From assembly GCA_947396885.1 (NCBI GenBank), contig OX377205.1, positions 78,836,969 to 78,900,968 of the forward strand: a stretch of DNA of 64,000 bases. Reading direction: 5' to 3'. The DNA comes from Heligmosomoides polygyrus polygyrus. Taxonomy: Eukaryota > Nematoda > Chromadorea > Rhabditida > Heligmosomidae. Below the pieces are notes generated by a model, which saw only the letters and a list, made by a program, of their open reading frames with translations, did no database searches and had not been told where the DNA came from. This document shows positions 1-12,721 of the stretch, piece after piece. The position numbers and the translations under genes were made by a program. Position 1 is the stretch's first letter. Each line of letters opens with the position of its first letter.

Positions 1-960
1 CAAGAGTCTCTGAATCAAGAACCAAATTCCTAATCCAGAGCAGGCTTATCTTTTTCCCTAATAATTTTGGGTCTGGCCTGGAACACCAATTCTAGATCCA
101 AATTCGATAAGCACTCTTAGGTTGCTAACATTGCTTTCCATAGGGAACATTGGGTCCGTCTTAGTTGGAGGAGTGCATGCGGTGTCTTGCCTCTTTTGAG
201 TTTGTCCAAACTTCCTGCTGTTCCAAGTGATGCTGTGGTACCCATGCGAACTTAGAGAGTCACCGTCGTGTCGTTGGTACCGAATACAAATATAACCTTA
301 CGCTGCCCCCTCCAAATTATTATAGTTCTAGTACATTCAATAAGACCGGTCAAGTGTTATGAGTGGCGAAATCTGGCATTTTACTCGTCAGCTATTTCAT
401 TGTGTTCAAAATACTATCTTCCTACTTGCATAAAGATTGTGCATAAACTTCGATTTGTTACACTAGTAATTTTTTTGAAATTTCACCTTACTAATGATAC
501 TAGTACAAGGATTTCTTATTGTTATATGTTCCTGAAGAGTTCCTCACCGAGCGCCAAGCACGCCAGAGAATCCATTATCCATAAGATATTGGTCGAATGA
601 TCTGCCTATTCTCACTTGGCTCTGCTTCTACCAAAATACTTTTGCTCGTTACCTGGTATAGCTGAGGAGGAGAGAATGTTTTTAAACGATTTGCGAAGAA
701 CGCTATCAAGAGAAAATTTGAGGAGCTACTTTTGCTGAACATGATGGGAACCACTGATAGGCCTTTAATTGTATTTTTTATGCTTCGACACATTTGTTTA
801 AATCTACTCCACCTGGTGTCCCTCCATCTCTGGAAAATTTGTTAAAACAGAGTTACTAGTAAGGCCTTCAGCTCAACCGGTTCAATGCTGATATCAGCGG
901 CCGGGTCATACCAATGTCACGGGCGAGTGCTGTTGCCCCTCCAGGATCTCGCGGATATTA
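1..960. other. No gene recognised
   Basis: AT-rich non-coding sequence. The short open frames at 268-600 and 575-793 show no domain or splice support. Confidence 0.5.
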
Positions 961-972
961 CGTGCTGTCGAA

Positions 973-1072
973 CAGCGCTGGTGGTGTAAGGTGTCGTATC
1001 ACTGTAAGAAAAACAGAAGGTGCTGGTTCGAGTCCCGCCTAGCACAAGTTTTGTTCGCGGCAAAACATCACC
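973..1072 (+). mobile_element. tRNA-derived SINE, family 2
   Basis: It has GCGCTGGTGGTGTAAGG (A-box-like), AAGGTGCTGGTTCGAGTCCC (B box), the acceptor-like GCCTAGCAC, then TTTTGTTCGCGGCAAAACATC. The same head and TTTTGATCG-CAAAACATC tail recur at 12722-12838, 12898-12985, 29827-29925 and 48700-48803. Confidence 0.65.
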
Positions 1073-2483
1073 TGTTTTTATTACTTCCTTTGGCATAGAT
1101 GTGATCGGATGGGGTCATCATAATGTACGACAGACCTATACAACATCAAAACATTGTCTTGTACGAAATTAAAAGTTTTATGCAACAAATTTGTGTTCAC
1201 CGCTAATGATTAATTGATCTAGGTCATTTATGATATGACAAAGTGTGGACATACATGCTCCTTGGTGCTAAGGCGGAATACCCACTAAGTATGAGGTGAC
1301 CATCCTCTCTTCCCGAGCTTAACAGTAAACAGTCGCACAAAGAGGTTTTTCAGGGAACTAACAAAGGGAGGGCCTCCGAGATCTGCCTGATCTATTAAAC
1401 CTAATTCGCTGAAAGCTGGTTTATTTTGCTGTCCACTATTTGTTGGTAGTAAATTGTCGTGTTACATTGTAGTAATATGTTGCATTGTGTTCGTAGAATT
1501 ATAGTTATTCACCTGTCGAAGTAGGAATATAACAAGTTTTTTTCCCGTTTTTTTTTAGTTTGAAGTAACGTTTAACAGCTAATTCTATGTTTTAACGAAA
1601 TATACCGATTTATCGGAAATTTAACGAAAAATTTTCGATAAAAAATCGTTAGACAGATTTAATATCCAGGACTTTGGGTGCGCCTCTGGTTCGCCCGCAC
1701 CCGACTCTGGCCGGGCGGGCCGCGCTAGGCTAGCCGGCTTCGCCGGCGTCGTGTGTGGTGAGCCATGTGGGGTCAGAAACCCAACCCAACCTCGAGCCCG
1801 CTAGGAATGCTTCCTTACCCAGCGACTGCTGCCGGCTTCGCCGGCAACCGACGCTGAGTAAGGAAGCATCTCTAGCGTTGATAGCGAAAAAGTGCAGAAA
1901 AGAGTAACCGGCCGTCATTGTGCACAATGGAGAGAGATTCGGTATTTGAAGATAGATTCGTCAACAGAGTGGGGTAACGGTCAAGGTAGGGCTGTAGACA
2001 TAGAGGAAAATTGAACGGAAGAAATGCCATCTGCGATGCAAAATAATAGTAAAAATGTGCAAAAAAGAGGAGCCGGTTGTCATACTGAACAGTGGAAGAG
2101 GATTCAATTTCTGTAGTAGCAGCAACCCTGGTAGTGGGGTAGTGGTAAAAGTATGGCGGTAAAAATAGTGGAAGGTTGCACCACACAGGAGAGCTGGGAA
2201 GGAACACTGAGGTATGACCACTAGACACGTATTGGGAAGAGACCTCTTTCGAAATCACCCTACGTCAGGTAGTCAATGGCAGTCGATGGTAAAGAACATT
2301 GGTGGACAACTGTCAAGCGTCTTCGTTTGGACAACTGGCAACCGCACCCCAAACTTGGGTGATCAAACCGACTAGCTAGCCAGTGTACGAATTGCGGGTG
2401 GCTAACATCGGACAAAAAACCTTTCCTCTTTTATATATGGGGGATTGATTGATTTTCTCCCAACGGGGGAACGCGAGCATACG
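1073..2483. other. No gene recognised; holds TTCG hairpins
   Basis: AT-rich to 1670, then a GC-rich island with paired GCCGGC-TTCG hairpins (1680-1880). Short frames at 1730-2258 (minus) look like chance. Confidence 0.45.
1799..1877. repeat. Long hairpin capped by a TTCG loop
   Basis: GCTAGGAATGCTTCCTTAC pairs, with one or two mismatches, with GTAAGGAAGCATCTCTAGC. Inside are CAGCG/CGCTG and GCCGGCTTCGCCGGC. A second GCCGGCTTCGCCGGC lies at 1733-1747. Confidence 0.65.
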
Positions 2484-2630
2484 GCTCCGGGAACAGTGTT
2501 CATCAACCGCTTACCGGCCGGTAAATGTATATCGGTTATCGTATCTGTAACTCTGTATCTTTCTGTATCACTTACTACGTAGGCCGTTATGGTGAATCCG
2601 CCGTGATATGACCCCAGGTCTGGGACATTC
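2484..2630. mobile_element. MITE copy related to 50835-50995
   Basis: TTCATCAACCGCTTACCGGC, TCTGTATCTTTCTGTATCAC, TACTACGTA and TGGTGAATCCGCCG also occur, in the same order, in 50835-50995. Confidence 0.5.
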
Positions 2631-5600
2631 GCTGGCCTACCCGCAGGAGCAGGTCATACACTTCTACTGGATACGTTAATCTGCCTCATGCTCTTAAGGA
2701 GCACTTGCAAAATACACCGGTCCCGCTATGTTCCACATGGGCCGTTGTATGGGTGCAATTCAAGTTAGGTGGGTGAAGTCGTCTAGTAAAGAGATGCTTG
2801 CTCATGCAATTGAGAGTGCAGATTTTACAAGAGCGGGAACAAAACGGTTGCAAGCTCTTTTCTTTCCGATTCTTTTGCATTTTTACTCCTATCTTCTCAA
2901 CCCTAGGGGAACTTCTCAGCTGTGTCCGATTCAAAATAGAAAACAAAGGCAGAAATGGTGCCGGTACTTTATTACAAAATAGAACGATGCTATGCGGTTA
3001 GAATGGAAGAGTGGATTTTTCATAAGAGTGGATTTCTTCGAGGTACAGCTTACACTGGGAGGGAATGCTTCTTTATAGTGATTGACCCCCAGCTCTGGAA
3101 GTCCTTTGTAATATGAAGCTATAGTAAGAAAAAGGAGTAATAAAAGTCACTACAACTTTGCACTTCGCTAGCACGCATCGCTCCAATGTGCCTAGGAGTT
3201 CTTCGTAACAGTGCATGATGTCCTTCTAAACAGGTGTTCTGTGGTTCGACGACTCTGCCGTCTATCTGCTTCTCGGCCACAAATCTTTCGAAGCGTGGAC
3301 GGAACAACTGGAAGGCGGAGAAGTTTGTGCTCTTTATGTCACGTCACAGAATCACGCGTGTCATTTTTGACTTTCAGTTTCCGCGACATGGACGATGCAT
3401 CGGTCTCTTCTGGTGCAAGTGGCGAGCGCGGTCGACTGACGCACGACGGAACGCCGGACTTCTTCAAGAACTTGAGCGCGCGCCTCCACTCTGATATCAA
3501 TGCTCATTACTGGGCGTGAATCCAGTGAGCAACCCTGCTCTGTATCATTATCTCATATTCATTAGTTGAGTTTGGTTTTTTCACTAGTTGCTGTAATGCT
3601 TTTTAACCGGTTGTTCTTGTTTTTGTTGTTCACAGTTATTCTAGAAGTTAATTCCGTCTCATTTACGGCTACTAATATTCCTGGATGCAGGTCTAGAGCC
3701 GGAGTCCACTCTTCTCGCTCCTCATAATACCTGAGGAATTCGTATAAGAACTTCTATGATGAAAACAGTAAACACACACGGTGATGTACTGATTAGAACT
3801 ATGGATAGTATCAAAGATTCTTGCTGCTAGAGTAGAGCTACCTGCTACGGGAAGTGTAGGGCGTGGACTCCTCCAGGCCTGCATCTATTTCTGTATATGA
3901 GGTGATTTTATCATTGAATGTTCTATAGCGCTGACTGTAGAGCTTTTGGTTTACTAGGTAGTGTATAGTTCTTGGTATGTACTTGTGAAGTAAAGGTTAG
4001 TTATAAAACGCATAAGAGTGCGAAAAATTGAGGTGTCAAAAAAGAACAGCTTACCTTAGATGAGGATGTGGGATCAGTTTCATACCACAGATGCTTCTGC
4101 GACTAGAATGATGCCTCGCGGCCGCGGACAGAGTTTGCCTGATAAATCAAGGGTTGAGCAGTTATGACAGAAGTATGTTCTTCTTCTTACCTAGTAGTAA
4201 CTGCAAAGCCGGTTGCGGGGCTACTCGCCCCCGCGACCGCGGTTGCGAGCTCAGCAGGGGAGATTCCAGACGGTTAGCGTGCACGCGGGCGTCTCCATAC
4301 TTGGTCCACGTGTCAACCACGTGCTCGCGGCCGCGAGGAGGGAGTCTCCGAGCGTGATGACGGCCTGCGAAATCTACAGTGGCTGAGACCGGCCAGCACA
4401 CTAGAGCTGGTGGCATGCAAAAGTTTGGGAGGCTACGTTGAAGCCTTCAGGATACACTTTAGGAAAGGAAAGGGATTTTTTGGGAGCGAGAGAGGTAATC
4501 TTGAGTCACATGCTTCAAGCAGACAACGCATCGCTTCTCAAACGACACTCCAAGCTGCCTAAGGACGAACGGAAGCTCTCTCTGTCCACCTGCGGACCTT
4601 CGAGGCCTGACTCGTCCATATTAGAGGTCTTCCAACACTCCTGAGATCTTCCCGACCGAGTTACGATAGTTGAGTACGACAGTATACAATATTTGAAGAC
4701 GTAATCGCATCCTTTTTGAACTAGAATGCCGAACACGTCCTAACATTACGGCTGCAAACGATTGAATGGTACAATGAAAGCACATTTTTAATTGTGTTGT
4801 GTTTTTTTATCCGAAAGCATCCAAAGGGTTCTGGATACAAGATGGGTAGTGTAGCACTCGGCAGTTTCAGAGGACCCTGATTTCACCATGTGTGAGCGAC
4901 TTGGTTCACTGGTGTGTGCCTCATGAAGACACAGGGGTAGGAGGCGGAGCGTCTCAGTGAGGCTAACTTGTATTCAGTTGTTAGTCACATTTGACATAAA
5001 GCAAATGAATACTCACCTATATCAGAGTTATTTAACATCACCGATAAAATGTTTGCGGTCCAGGAGATCTCTAATTCTAAAAGATTACTAGTTATCACCC
5101 ATTTATTATAGGTCGACGGAATATAGTTCAATAAATTATCAGGAACATCTGCAATACCATAGGCCATAAACATCCCTCCAATCCTAAAACGCTAACCTCA
5201 AGCGAAAAGCACAAGGATTATAATCATTATCGATCATTGATCGATATTGAACGTATTTTCGATTTTAACGATAGTAGGCAAATTTGGCATTTTCTCAGAC
5301 TTACCGACACTTCTGTGCGTCAGCCCAGAATTGGATACTACTGCGAGGTCGCCAAAAATATAAATAGAATCAAGCAACTGATCGATATTCTAGGCTTTTG
5401 TGCTGTGATGTGCTTTTACATTGTATGTATGTACAATGTAAATGTATGTCTCCATTTTTGCTCAGGACTGTTCGATATTTGTTGATCCTTGTTGCTTGAT
5501 ATTTGTTGATTTTGATATTGATCCCTTTTTGTTGTTAATTTGCTATCGATAAAAACTCTTTTATTCGATCGTACCATTCCCTTAACTTACACTTCATCTC

Positions 5601-5785
5601 CAACCCCACTTCAACTTCAACTAGATGGTTTACTACCACTGAGTGAAACGAATTCCAATGGAGACACGAGCACCACACTCCGTGCTGTAAAAGCGCGCTC
5701 CGTTGAAGAGCGGTGAGAGCCCATCACGTGCAGAGGAGCATGGCGGAAGGGACGCTGCGGCTACGAGTGACAGATCCGGTAAGGC
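2631..5785. other. No gene assigned
   Basis: Several short frames occur; the best (3211-3519, plus, 102 codons) has no recognised domain. A GC-rich patch at 4200-4400 includes the palindrome CTCGCGGCCGCGAG (4324-4337). Confidence 0.4.
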
Positions 5786-5924
5786 CTATGGTATGCTCCC
5801 GCGTCGCTCCAGCGACGGGCGCGGGGCAACTGTCAACGGCGCGCCTTCGCTGCGGTGGCGGACGGCGCAGTGGGGCGCGGTTGTCAGTTGACGCGCCATC
5901 GCTCCTGCGATGCGCGGAGAGAGC
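5786..5924. repeat. GC-rich direct repeat at the RTE 3' break
   Basis: Two imperfect copies start GGGCGCGG at 5818 and 5873. Each runs about 36 bp, includes an internal GTCAAC/GTTGAC-type palindrome, and ends GCGCGCC/ACGCGCC and TCGCT. The base composition is unlike the surroundings. Origin unknown. Confidence 0.5.
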
Positions 5925-7747
5925 TCAGTACCATCGATCTTAATAGATCCGTGCTCATTCACATCCGTCGTCAAGTATTCCGTCTTTTTGACGTTTAGCT
6001 TGAGACCGAACAATGCCAAACGATCGCACCACGCCTGTGCCTGTCGCTCGAGTTCGGTTTTGTCTTCACATGCAAGCATGACGTCGTCAGCATACAGCAG
6101 CGTCCAAGGTGCCGCCATTTGGAGATCTCGTGAGATTGCATCCATCACGACCACGAAGAGCAGTGGGGATAGCGCAGATCCCTGATGCACCCCTACAGAG
6201 ATGGGAAACTCCATCGAGGTGCCCGCTGGCGCTCGCACTCGACTCCTTGGGCAAGAGTATAGAATGCGCACCCACTCAATAAGCTCTTCAGGGATACCAT
6301 GTTGTCGCAACGCGTACCATATCACTTCACGCGGTACACGGTCAAAGGCCTTCTCTAAGTCGAGGAAGGCGATATGCACCGACTTCTGTTTCTCACGATG
6401 CTTCTCTATCGGGAGGCGGGCGGCGTGTATGGCATCAATGGTGCCACAGCCAGCCACGAAGCCGCACTGATTGCTGGAAAGCTGGACGATGTCACGAATT
6501 CGTCCGTCGACAATTTGCTCAAAGATTTTCATGGTGTGCGAAAGAAGACGAATTGGACGGTAACTGGCGCAGTCTGCAGGACTGCCCTTCTTCTTCCAAA
6601 TCGGGATGGTCGTGCTTTGCTGCCAACCCTCAGGCACTTTCTTCTCAGCAACAACCTGATTGAAAAACGCAGTCAGCCAGTCAGCAGGGCACCAGCCCTT
6701 CGACTTCCACAGGTCAGCTGGCAGGTCATCGGGACCAGTGGCTTTGCCTGACTTCATCTTCCTCAGGGCTGCTTCAGTTTCGCTCACTGTGATCTTCTGA
6801 ACGGGACCGTATACAGGTGATGCAAAAGGAACAACAGGATGTTCAAATTCTACATTCGAGATTTCCTCGAAGTAGTCGTGCCATCGCTTCACAGCCCTCT
6901 TACGATCCATCAGAAGATGACCGCTCTCGTCGTTAATGCCAAAGAACTTCTCAATGTCTTCTGCTTGGCGACAGCGAGCTTTGGCGAGTCGGTAAATATA
7001 ACGCTCACCATCGCGCGTTTCCAATTTTTTGCTGACATCAGCGTAGTATGCGGCTTTAGCAGCGGCCACTGCCTTCTTTGCCGCTTTCTTTGCTTCTCGA
7101 TAGTTCCGCCAATTATGGACTGTTTTGTCACCGATAAACACGTGATAGAGCCGTTTCTTTTCTCGGACTTTCTCTCTGACATCATCACTCCACAGCCATG
7201 CCTGCTTGTCGACCCAGCGTCGTCCAGGCTTCGTTGTGCCGAGTTCAAGGCGTGCAGCCCGAGTTATCGCATCGGTAGCGTCCTTCCAGGTTTCGTCGAC
7301 AGTTGTCACTGTCGGCAACCGAATGCGAGAAATAACTGCCGCTTCCTTCTCTTTCAGTCGCCACCATTTGATTCTAGCCGACCCACATCGCTCGACATGT
7401 TTACACCTCGAAGGTGTGATCTTCAGCGAGCAGATCAGTGGACGGTGTTGCGAGGCAACCGTCTCATACGGCACGGTCTTAGCGTCTGTGACAAGGCCTT
7501 GGTCGCGACGCCTAACAAGGACATAGTCAATCTGCGTTTTAGCATTCCCGCTATAAAACGAGATGAGGTGGGAGTCACGCTTTCGAAATTTATTGTTCAC
7601 GATGGTGAGGTCATGTGAGTCTGCATACTCAAGTATACGCTCACCATCGGCGTTGCGCGACCCATATCCAAAACCACCATGACAGTTGTAGCCGTCTTTC
7701 GTTGCTCCGACGTGACCATTAAGGTCACCTGCCACAACAACAGTTTA
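5925..7747 (-). mobile_element. RTE-type LINE, truncated at both ends, long open pol frame
   Basis: An almost uninterrupted minus-strand reading begins inside the APE endonuclease domain (VAGDLNGHVG), keeps SQHRPLICSL, and continues into reverse transcriptase. Visible motifs are the FLDLEKAFDRVPR block (first catalytic Asp), GVHQGSALSPLLF, and YADDVML. The N-terminal third of the endonuclease is missing, as in 5'-truncated LINE insertions. The reading leaves RTE similarity at about 5925, after DGTEL, so the C-terminal domain present in the copy at 57927-58502 is absent. The frame runs on to 5786 in unrelated GC-rich sequence. Confidence 0.9.
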
Positions 7748-9076
7748 AAATGTCCGTTTAAAAGGAAATGGTGTCAACCGAGGAAGGAAGTGTGAAGGAA
7801 GTAAAAGAGTTTGGAGAGGCTGGGCACGATCAGTATCTAAGCAGGAGGGCGAAGAACGTGGAAAACTGTCTTTCAGGCGTGCGATATGCGATTCACGGAC
7901 GTTTAGATCATTGGATCAGCTATTGCGGTGCGTAATGTTTGCACTCAGCAGAGCAACCGGGTTTTGCTTCGTCACTCCTTGTATCTTCATTATACCGGCG
8001 TGGAGGTCTACCTCATTTATTTTTCCTTATTTCCTCCTTCACCTTAATTAACTCTTTCCCCCAACAACCATTCCCACCTTTTCTAGTAATCCACTCCCTT
8101 GCCCATGGTGAATCTTCTCGTTGAGCCACGTTGCGCTCTCCGTGCCGCTGCTGCGAGTTGTTCTATCTATTCTAATTTACTGCTACCCTTACTACATCTC
8201 CTTAATGCCTTTCATTCAAGGTTTCTGGTGGTATCTTTATAGCATTAATTCTCTATAACATTTTAAAGTTGCTTCTTTAGGTTCAGTTGTTGCTCGCCAA
8301 GTCCAACTTCAACAGGAGGAGCTCAGGTTAGTTTACAGCAGCAACTCCTTCTTCCTTCCCCTCCCTTACTGATGGGCACAGGGGGAAGGATACTCTATCC
8401 GTTTGGTTTTCGTCTAAAGGCCCGTGCGAAGCGAAAACCAAACTAATTCTTTGTTTTCCATACTTTCATATTAAACTGTCAGAATTATATGGTTTTGCTC
8501 ATTTATCATACCGCATCAGTTTTTTCGCGCTTTGTTCAAGTCGAGGAATCAAGGTAACTTTTACTTGGCGAAGTGATCAAGATTTGTAAGGGAATTGCAG
8601 AAGAATGAACAGCAACTGCAAACATCAGTTGATACACATAGGATTACTGCGGGCGTTACATCACACCGGCTTTATATGAAATGTTACTTTAATTAATTTC
8701 TTGGAAAAATACTTACGCATTTTAAGGTATTTTTCGATTAAATTTTCGACTGCACACTGTACCTGCTTTACCGATCTTATTGAGATGGGAGCTAGCTGAG
8801 CTAGTGAGCCTGATAGAGCCACTGAACTGCAGCACAAGACATTTAGCAAGAAAATCGTGGATAACCAGCTAACCCATCTTGAGTTCTTATCAGCATTTAC
8901 CTTGTTGTTCGTTTTTCTGGAGGCTTGACAAGATGTAACGAGAGGACAAAGGGTTGTCCCGGCGGTTATCAATCCCTTCGTAGAAGACGCCATGCGTTCT
9001 AAATAAGCGCTTCGAGATCTGTTTGCGACTCATTCCTATTCAAGATGTCAGTGCAAACAAGAGATATGAGTTCACC
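7748..9076. other. No gene recognised
   Basis: Intergenic sequence between the RTE copy and the 3' end of collagen A. A C/T-rich stretch lies at 8000-8110. Confidence 0.45.
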
Positions 9077-9112
9077 AATCTTTATTGGGATGCTTCAAAG
9101 TGCACTGATCAA

Positions 9113-10553
9113 CTAGGCAGCGACGTGAACACGTCGGTTTGCGTACGAACCGGCGGATACTCCACCGGAGTAAGATCCGCTTCCACCTCTGGCGCCACCT
9201 GAGTACGCGCCACCGTGGCCTGCTCCGCCAGCCGCTCTGCCACCCGAATACGATCCTCCCGAAGTCGCTGTAGGTCTTCGGGCTCCTCCTGAATACGCGC
9301 CTCCACCGCCGCTTCGAACAGCGGCAGTCGGCCTGTAGTTGACATGTGATGCCGAAGAGAAGGATCCTCCGCTCGATACAGCTCCTACGGAACCTACGCC
9401 CACGCTGCCTATGCGGTTCGGGCAAGGGCAGTATGCGGCGTCAGATCCAGGTGATCCGCTTGTTCCTGGCTGTCCGGCTCCTCCAGGAGTTCCAGGATAT
9501 CCGTCGTTACCACGGGGGCCCGGTGCTCCAGGTGCTCCCGGCGATCCTGCACCGAAGCTGTTACTTCCGTCTTGACCGTTTGAACCAGGTGGACCAGCTG
9601 GTCCGGGCGCTCCTGACGGGCCAGGTCTTCCGTATGATCTCGTTCCTGGAATGAGTAACGATACATCCTGCTTTGTGTTGGCGTTAATTCATGGAAGTAC
9701 CTGGTGCTCCAGGTTGACCGTCCTGTCCAGGTGCTCCAGGGTTTCCGTTAGGTCCCGGAGCTCCAGGAGCTCCAGCCGGTCCAGGTGCACCTGCAAAATT
9801 TTCGTGTTTTATAGCAGGGAAGACCAAAGAAGGAAGAGTTGTTTACCTCCTCCACCACCCTGTCCATCTTGTCCAGGGTTTCCAGATGGTCCTGCAGCTC
9901 CGGGGCCTCCATTAGGTCCTGGTGGACCAGGAGGTCCAGCTGGGCAAGAAATACAACCACTTCTGACGCTCTCCGAATGACTTGCTACTCCTGCTGAGCC
10001 TGAGCCTCCTGGTGCACCGGCTAGACCGTCTTCTCCTGGATGACCGGGTTGTCCCGCAGGCCCTAAATGTCATTTAATGAGTTGTTGGGAGTCACATCGT
10101 CGCAAGATTTTGAGGAGCGTAGCTGACCTGGTGGCCCTCGCGGGCATCCAGACGCCGCAGCAGCACACTGACAGCCTCCACCTCCGCCGCCACCACCTCC
10201 AGAGTAGCCTCCTCCACCACCTTCTCCAGTGCTGTAGCTGCCGTCTCTTCGGATTCTGGCCGAGAACACAGAGATGCGTGTAATGTCTTTTGGCTGCTGT
10301 GAGACCATCATGGTTTTCCAGGCGTCGTTTGCGATGGTCTGAATTGCTTCGCTTAATGGATGGCGTGACATTTACCTGTGGCATGGCTTCCCTTTCCGAA
10401 ACTCGCCTTGAATTGATCGAGGTCTTTCTCGACATCCCTCTGGAATTCGTTGATACCGTTGATGACGTCGAATATGATGACGAACGTCACAGCGAGGATC
10501 ACGCCGGTGCTAATGAAGGTACCAGCTATGGTGTAGTGGAGTATCGCGCCCAT
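9113..10553 (-). CDS. Cuticle collagen A (five coding exons)
   Basis: Predicted exons (minus strand) are 10553-10407, 10338-10128, 10062-9847, 9790-9701 and 9645-9113, giving about 398 residues. The N-terminus has a hydrophobic segment at about residues 8-32, as in nematode cuticle collagens. It is followed by ANDAWKTMM and a subtilisin/furin-type site RIRR at residues 77-80. Gly-X-Y blocks are separated by the cysteine motifs CQCA, CISCP and YCPCP, which would form interchain disulfides. The C-terminal tail repeats YSGG; such tyrosines are known cross-linking sites in nematode cuticle. All introns after exon 1 are in phase 1. Intron 1 begins with GC rather than GT, the only donor there that keeps the frame. 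The ATG directly follows a TTTCAG acceptor. A polyadenylation signal AATAAA lies at 9086-9081. The product would be secreted into the extracellular cuticle. The exact orthologue is not assigned. Confidence 0.92.
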
Positions 10554-10836
10554 CTGAAAGAGGAACAGTTTCGCCTACACTCTCTCGTTTTGGAAAGCAG
10601 TGGACAAATTTCAAGTACAGTAGGAATTTGGATCAGATAGTGTAAAACGCCCTTAAAGGTATGGCTCAAAGCCGGTAAAAATTCCGAGATGAGTGCTAAC
10701 TTGATTGCATAAATGTGAAGTGACCCCTTTAGGTAAACAGAAATTTCGGAGGTCAAGGTCGTTCTCGGTCTGTTTCTTTACAGTATTTCCTCGAATGCAA
10801 GAGTGGAAAGGTACGAAAAAGGTACAACCGCCTTAC

Positions 10837-10862
10837 CTTTGACGAGATCGTCGGTGATGCTT
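10837..10862 (-). promoter_or_regulatory. Leader exon of collagen A with TATA box upstream
   Basis: A short non-coding exon ends at 10837 in a consensus donor (AAAG/GTAAGG). The intron it opens (10836-10554) ends in TTTCAG immediately before the collagen ATG. A TATAAAA box lies at 10888-10882. The exon contains AGCATCACCG, which is also present in the leader exon of collagen B. The transcription start is not visible and is estimated from the TATA distance. The acceptor could instead receive SL1 by trans-splicing. Confidence 0.6.
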
Positions 10863-10974
10863 CTGCAGCAGCGGTGTCGTCTTTTATAGTAGTATTGCCG
10901 TATAACTGATCTGGTTCCGTCTTACCACAAGTGCGAGGGTGTTGCGCGCGCCGCACAGGTGTTTGGTCGTCGTG

Positions 10975-10999
10975 CCGTTGTCTTTTGCATCATGGAACC
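10975..10999 (-). promoter_or_regulatory. Conserved upstream block of collagen A
   Basis: A roughly 25-bp block reading GGTTCCATG then AGACAAC on the gene strand. It recurs upstream of collagens B (18373-18399) and D (30354-30377), each time about 70-110 bp beyond the TATA box. It sits within a wider patch of similarity that includes the plus-strand GGGACAATGGCG near 11092, shared with B near 18493. It may be a transcription factor site or simply residual duplication similarity; the sequence cannot decide. Confidence 0.5.
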
Positions 11000-11284
11000 A
11001 CAAATCCAGTCTTCTCCCCTCTGCGCAGTGACGGCGGGCTCGCGTCGCTTGATGCCATTGACAGGCAGCCGGCCGGTCACTTACCCCTTCCGGGACAATG
11101 GCGTTTCCGTTGTCAAGTATGCACGTGATGGTGATGGGTTTAAAAGTGTCCCGTTTCCTCAAGAGGCGATGGGAAGCACAAGAGCTTTGGCTTAGGAAGG
11201 TGATGGAGTATGCGAAATTGAGCGGATGCTTTGCACTCCTTGTAAAATATCCTATTTTCACGTCGAATTGAAAACTTTTCACAT

Positions 11285-12064
11285 CAAATTGGACACTCTT
11301 TAATTTGAAATCAAGCCGAACTCTTCCAAATCGGAATAAGCTTATCTACATTAAACTAATGCTCTTCAAAAAGGACAGATCAATTTTTCGCACAAGGAAA
11401 ATTTTTAGAACAACTTTCTTTGAAGTTCTAACTTATCTACCCAACAAGTGAACACATTGTTTGAAATTTTATAAAATTTTCCTTTTTTTGAGGGGAAATA
11501 ATGGTGTAAAGCCAGAAAGAACGAGAAGATGGTCATTTTTAGTGTCAAAAAGCAGAGCGCAATATTGCGCCATGCCGTCTTACGAGACATCGCGCATTTT
11601 ATTCGATTGATATAAATTTTCGGATTTTCTTTTGCATGGAGTTTGACACCTGTTAACGATACAACAAAAGCAACTGTTAAGAACAAACATATCCTCACGT
11701 TGATGGTTCATGTAAGCATCATTTACCCTGTCAGTCGAATAAAATTTGTCGCGAACTTTTTAGTGCATGGTGCAATCTGATCTTTTAATGCGCTATATGC
11801 TTGCTGCCTTGTTGCGCTTTAAAACAACATTTAATTTTTTTCTCAAAAAATTATAAAATTATTACACACCTTGGGGCATATGAACTAAAAAATTTCGAAT
11901 AAAGTTACCGAATTTGCTGCCGAACCGAATTATCCTTGAACAAAAAATTATTTTAACCATCTTATTAAGTCTGCGATTTTTCCAGCCTGAAGGTCATTTC
12001 GATTTGGAAGAGTTCGCTGTGATTTTAAATGTCTTAAAGTCAGCTTAGAAAAGTGTCCAATTTG
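11285..12064. mobile_element. MITE-like element with imperfect ~65-bp inverted ends
   Basis: The left end CAAATTGGACACT-TTTAA, with GAACTCTTCCAAATCG about 40 bp in, is mirrored at 12000-12064. A related end sequence recurs alone at 42111-42241. No coding potential inside. No clear target duplication. Confidence 0.5.
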
Positions 12065-12529
12065 ACGCTAAATTGATACATACATTGGTAAGCGAGTCTA
12101 AAGGCTGTTCTACTGAAGAACTTTATAGGACTGTCGTCGAAAGCTGAATCCACCATTGCATTTCAATTATCTCCATTTGCTAATTGCGTTTTTCATTCGT
12201 CTTTTCGTTCGTACTTTTTATTATAAAAACTGGGTTTAGTTCATATCAAAGCCATCAAATTAACGGGAAAGCTTTGTTAATTTTCGTCGAAAAATGCTGC
12301 CACTCTTTTGTTGAGCCAAACTCTCGATGTCGTGCAGGTAGAACATATGTATGCAGTAAGTGCACCTCTCATGAACCTCTATTATGGGCCGCTCTTTCTT
12401 GACGCTGTCGCTTGCGGACTATGATAGACGAGATGAAGCAGGGCATTAGTTAGTCCATGTTTTTAATGTGCAGACGTTTTACCTCTATGTATATGATTTC
12501 GTGCAGACAATTAGAATGCATATTTGGCC

Positions 12530-12566
12530 CGACGGCATGTAATAGCGCAGTGGGAGAAGGCGCCGA
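12530..12566 (+). mobile_element. SINE family 1 head fragment
   Basis: AATAGCGCAGTGGGAGAAGG then CGCCGAATGTTGC matches the 5' head of family 1 only. Confidence 0.4.
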
Positions 12567-12721
12567 ATGTTGCATGCTTCAGGAGTGTACAGTGAATGGT
12601 TGTCGATTCAACTGCTATTTTCCGTGAGGACGACTTCACGAAGTTTTCCAGAAATTTAACGGAAATTTTAACGGATTTTTTCTTAGTAGGGACACTATTA
12701 AGGTCATCCAATAAGTGATTT

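Noticed and set aside
3211..3519. 102-codon plus-strand gene
   Set aside because: No recognised domain, no splice or promoter support, and overlapping frames are equally open.
10353..10376. Extended exon 1 of collagen A using the GT donor near 10376
   Set aside because: It would put exon 2 out of frame; the GC donor at 10406 keeps the phase shared by all five genes.
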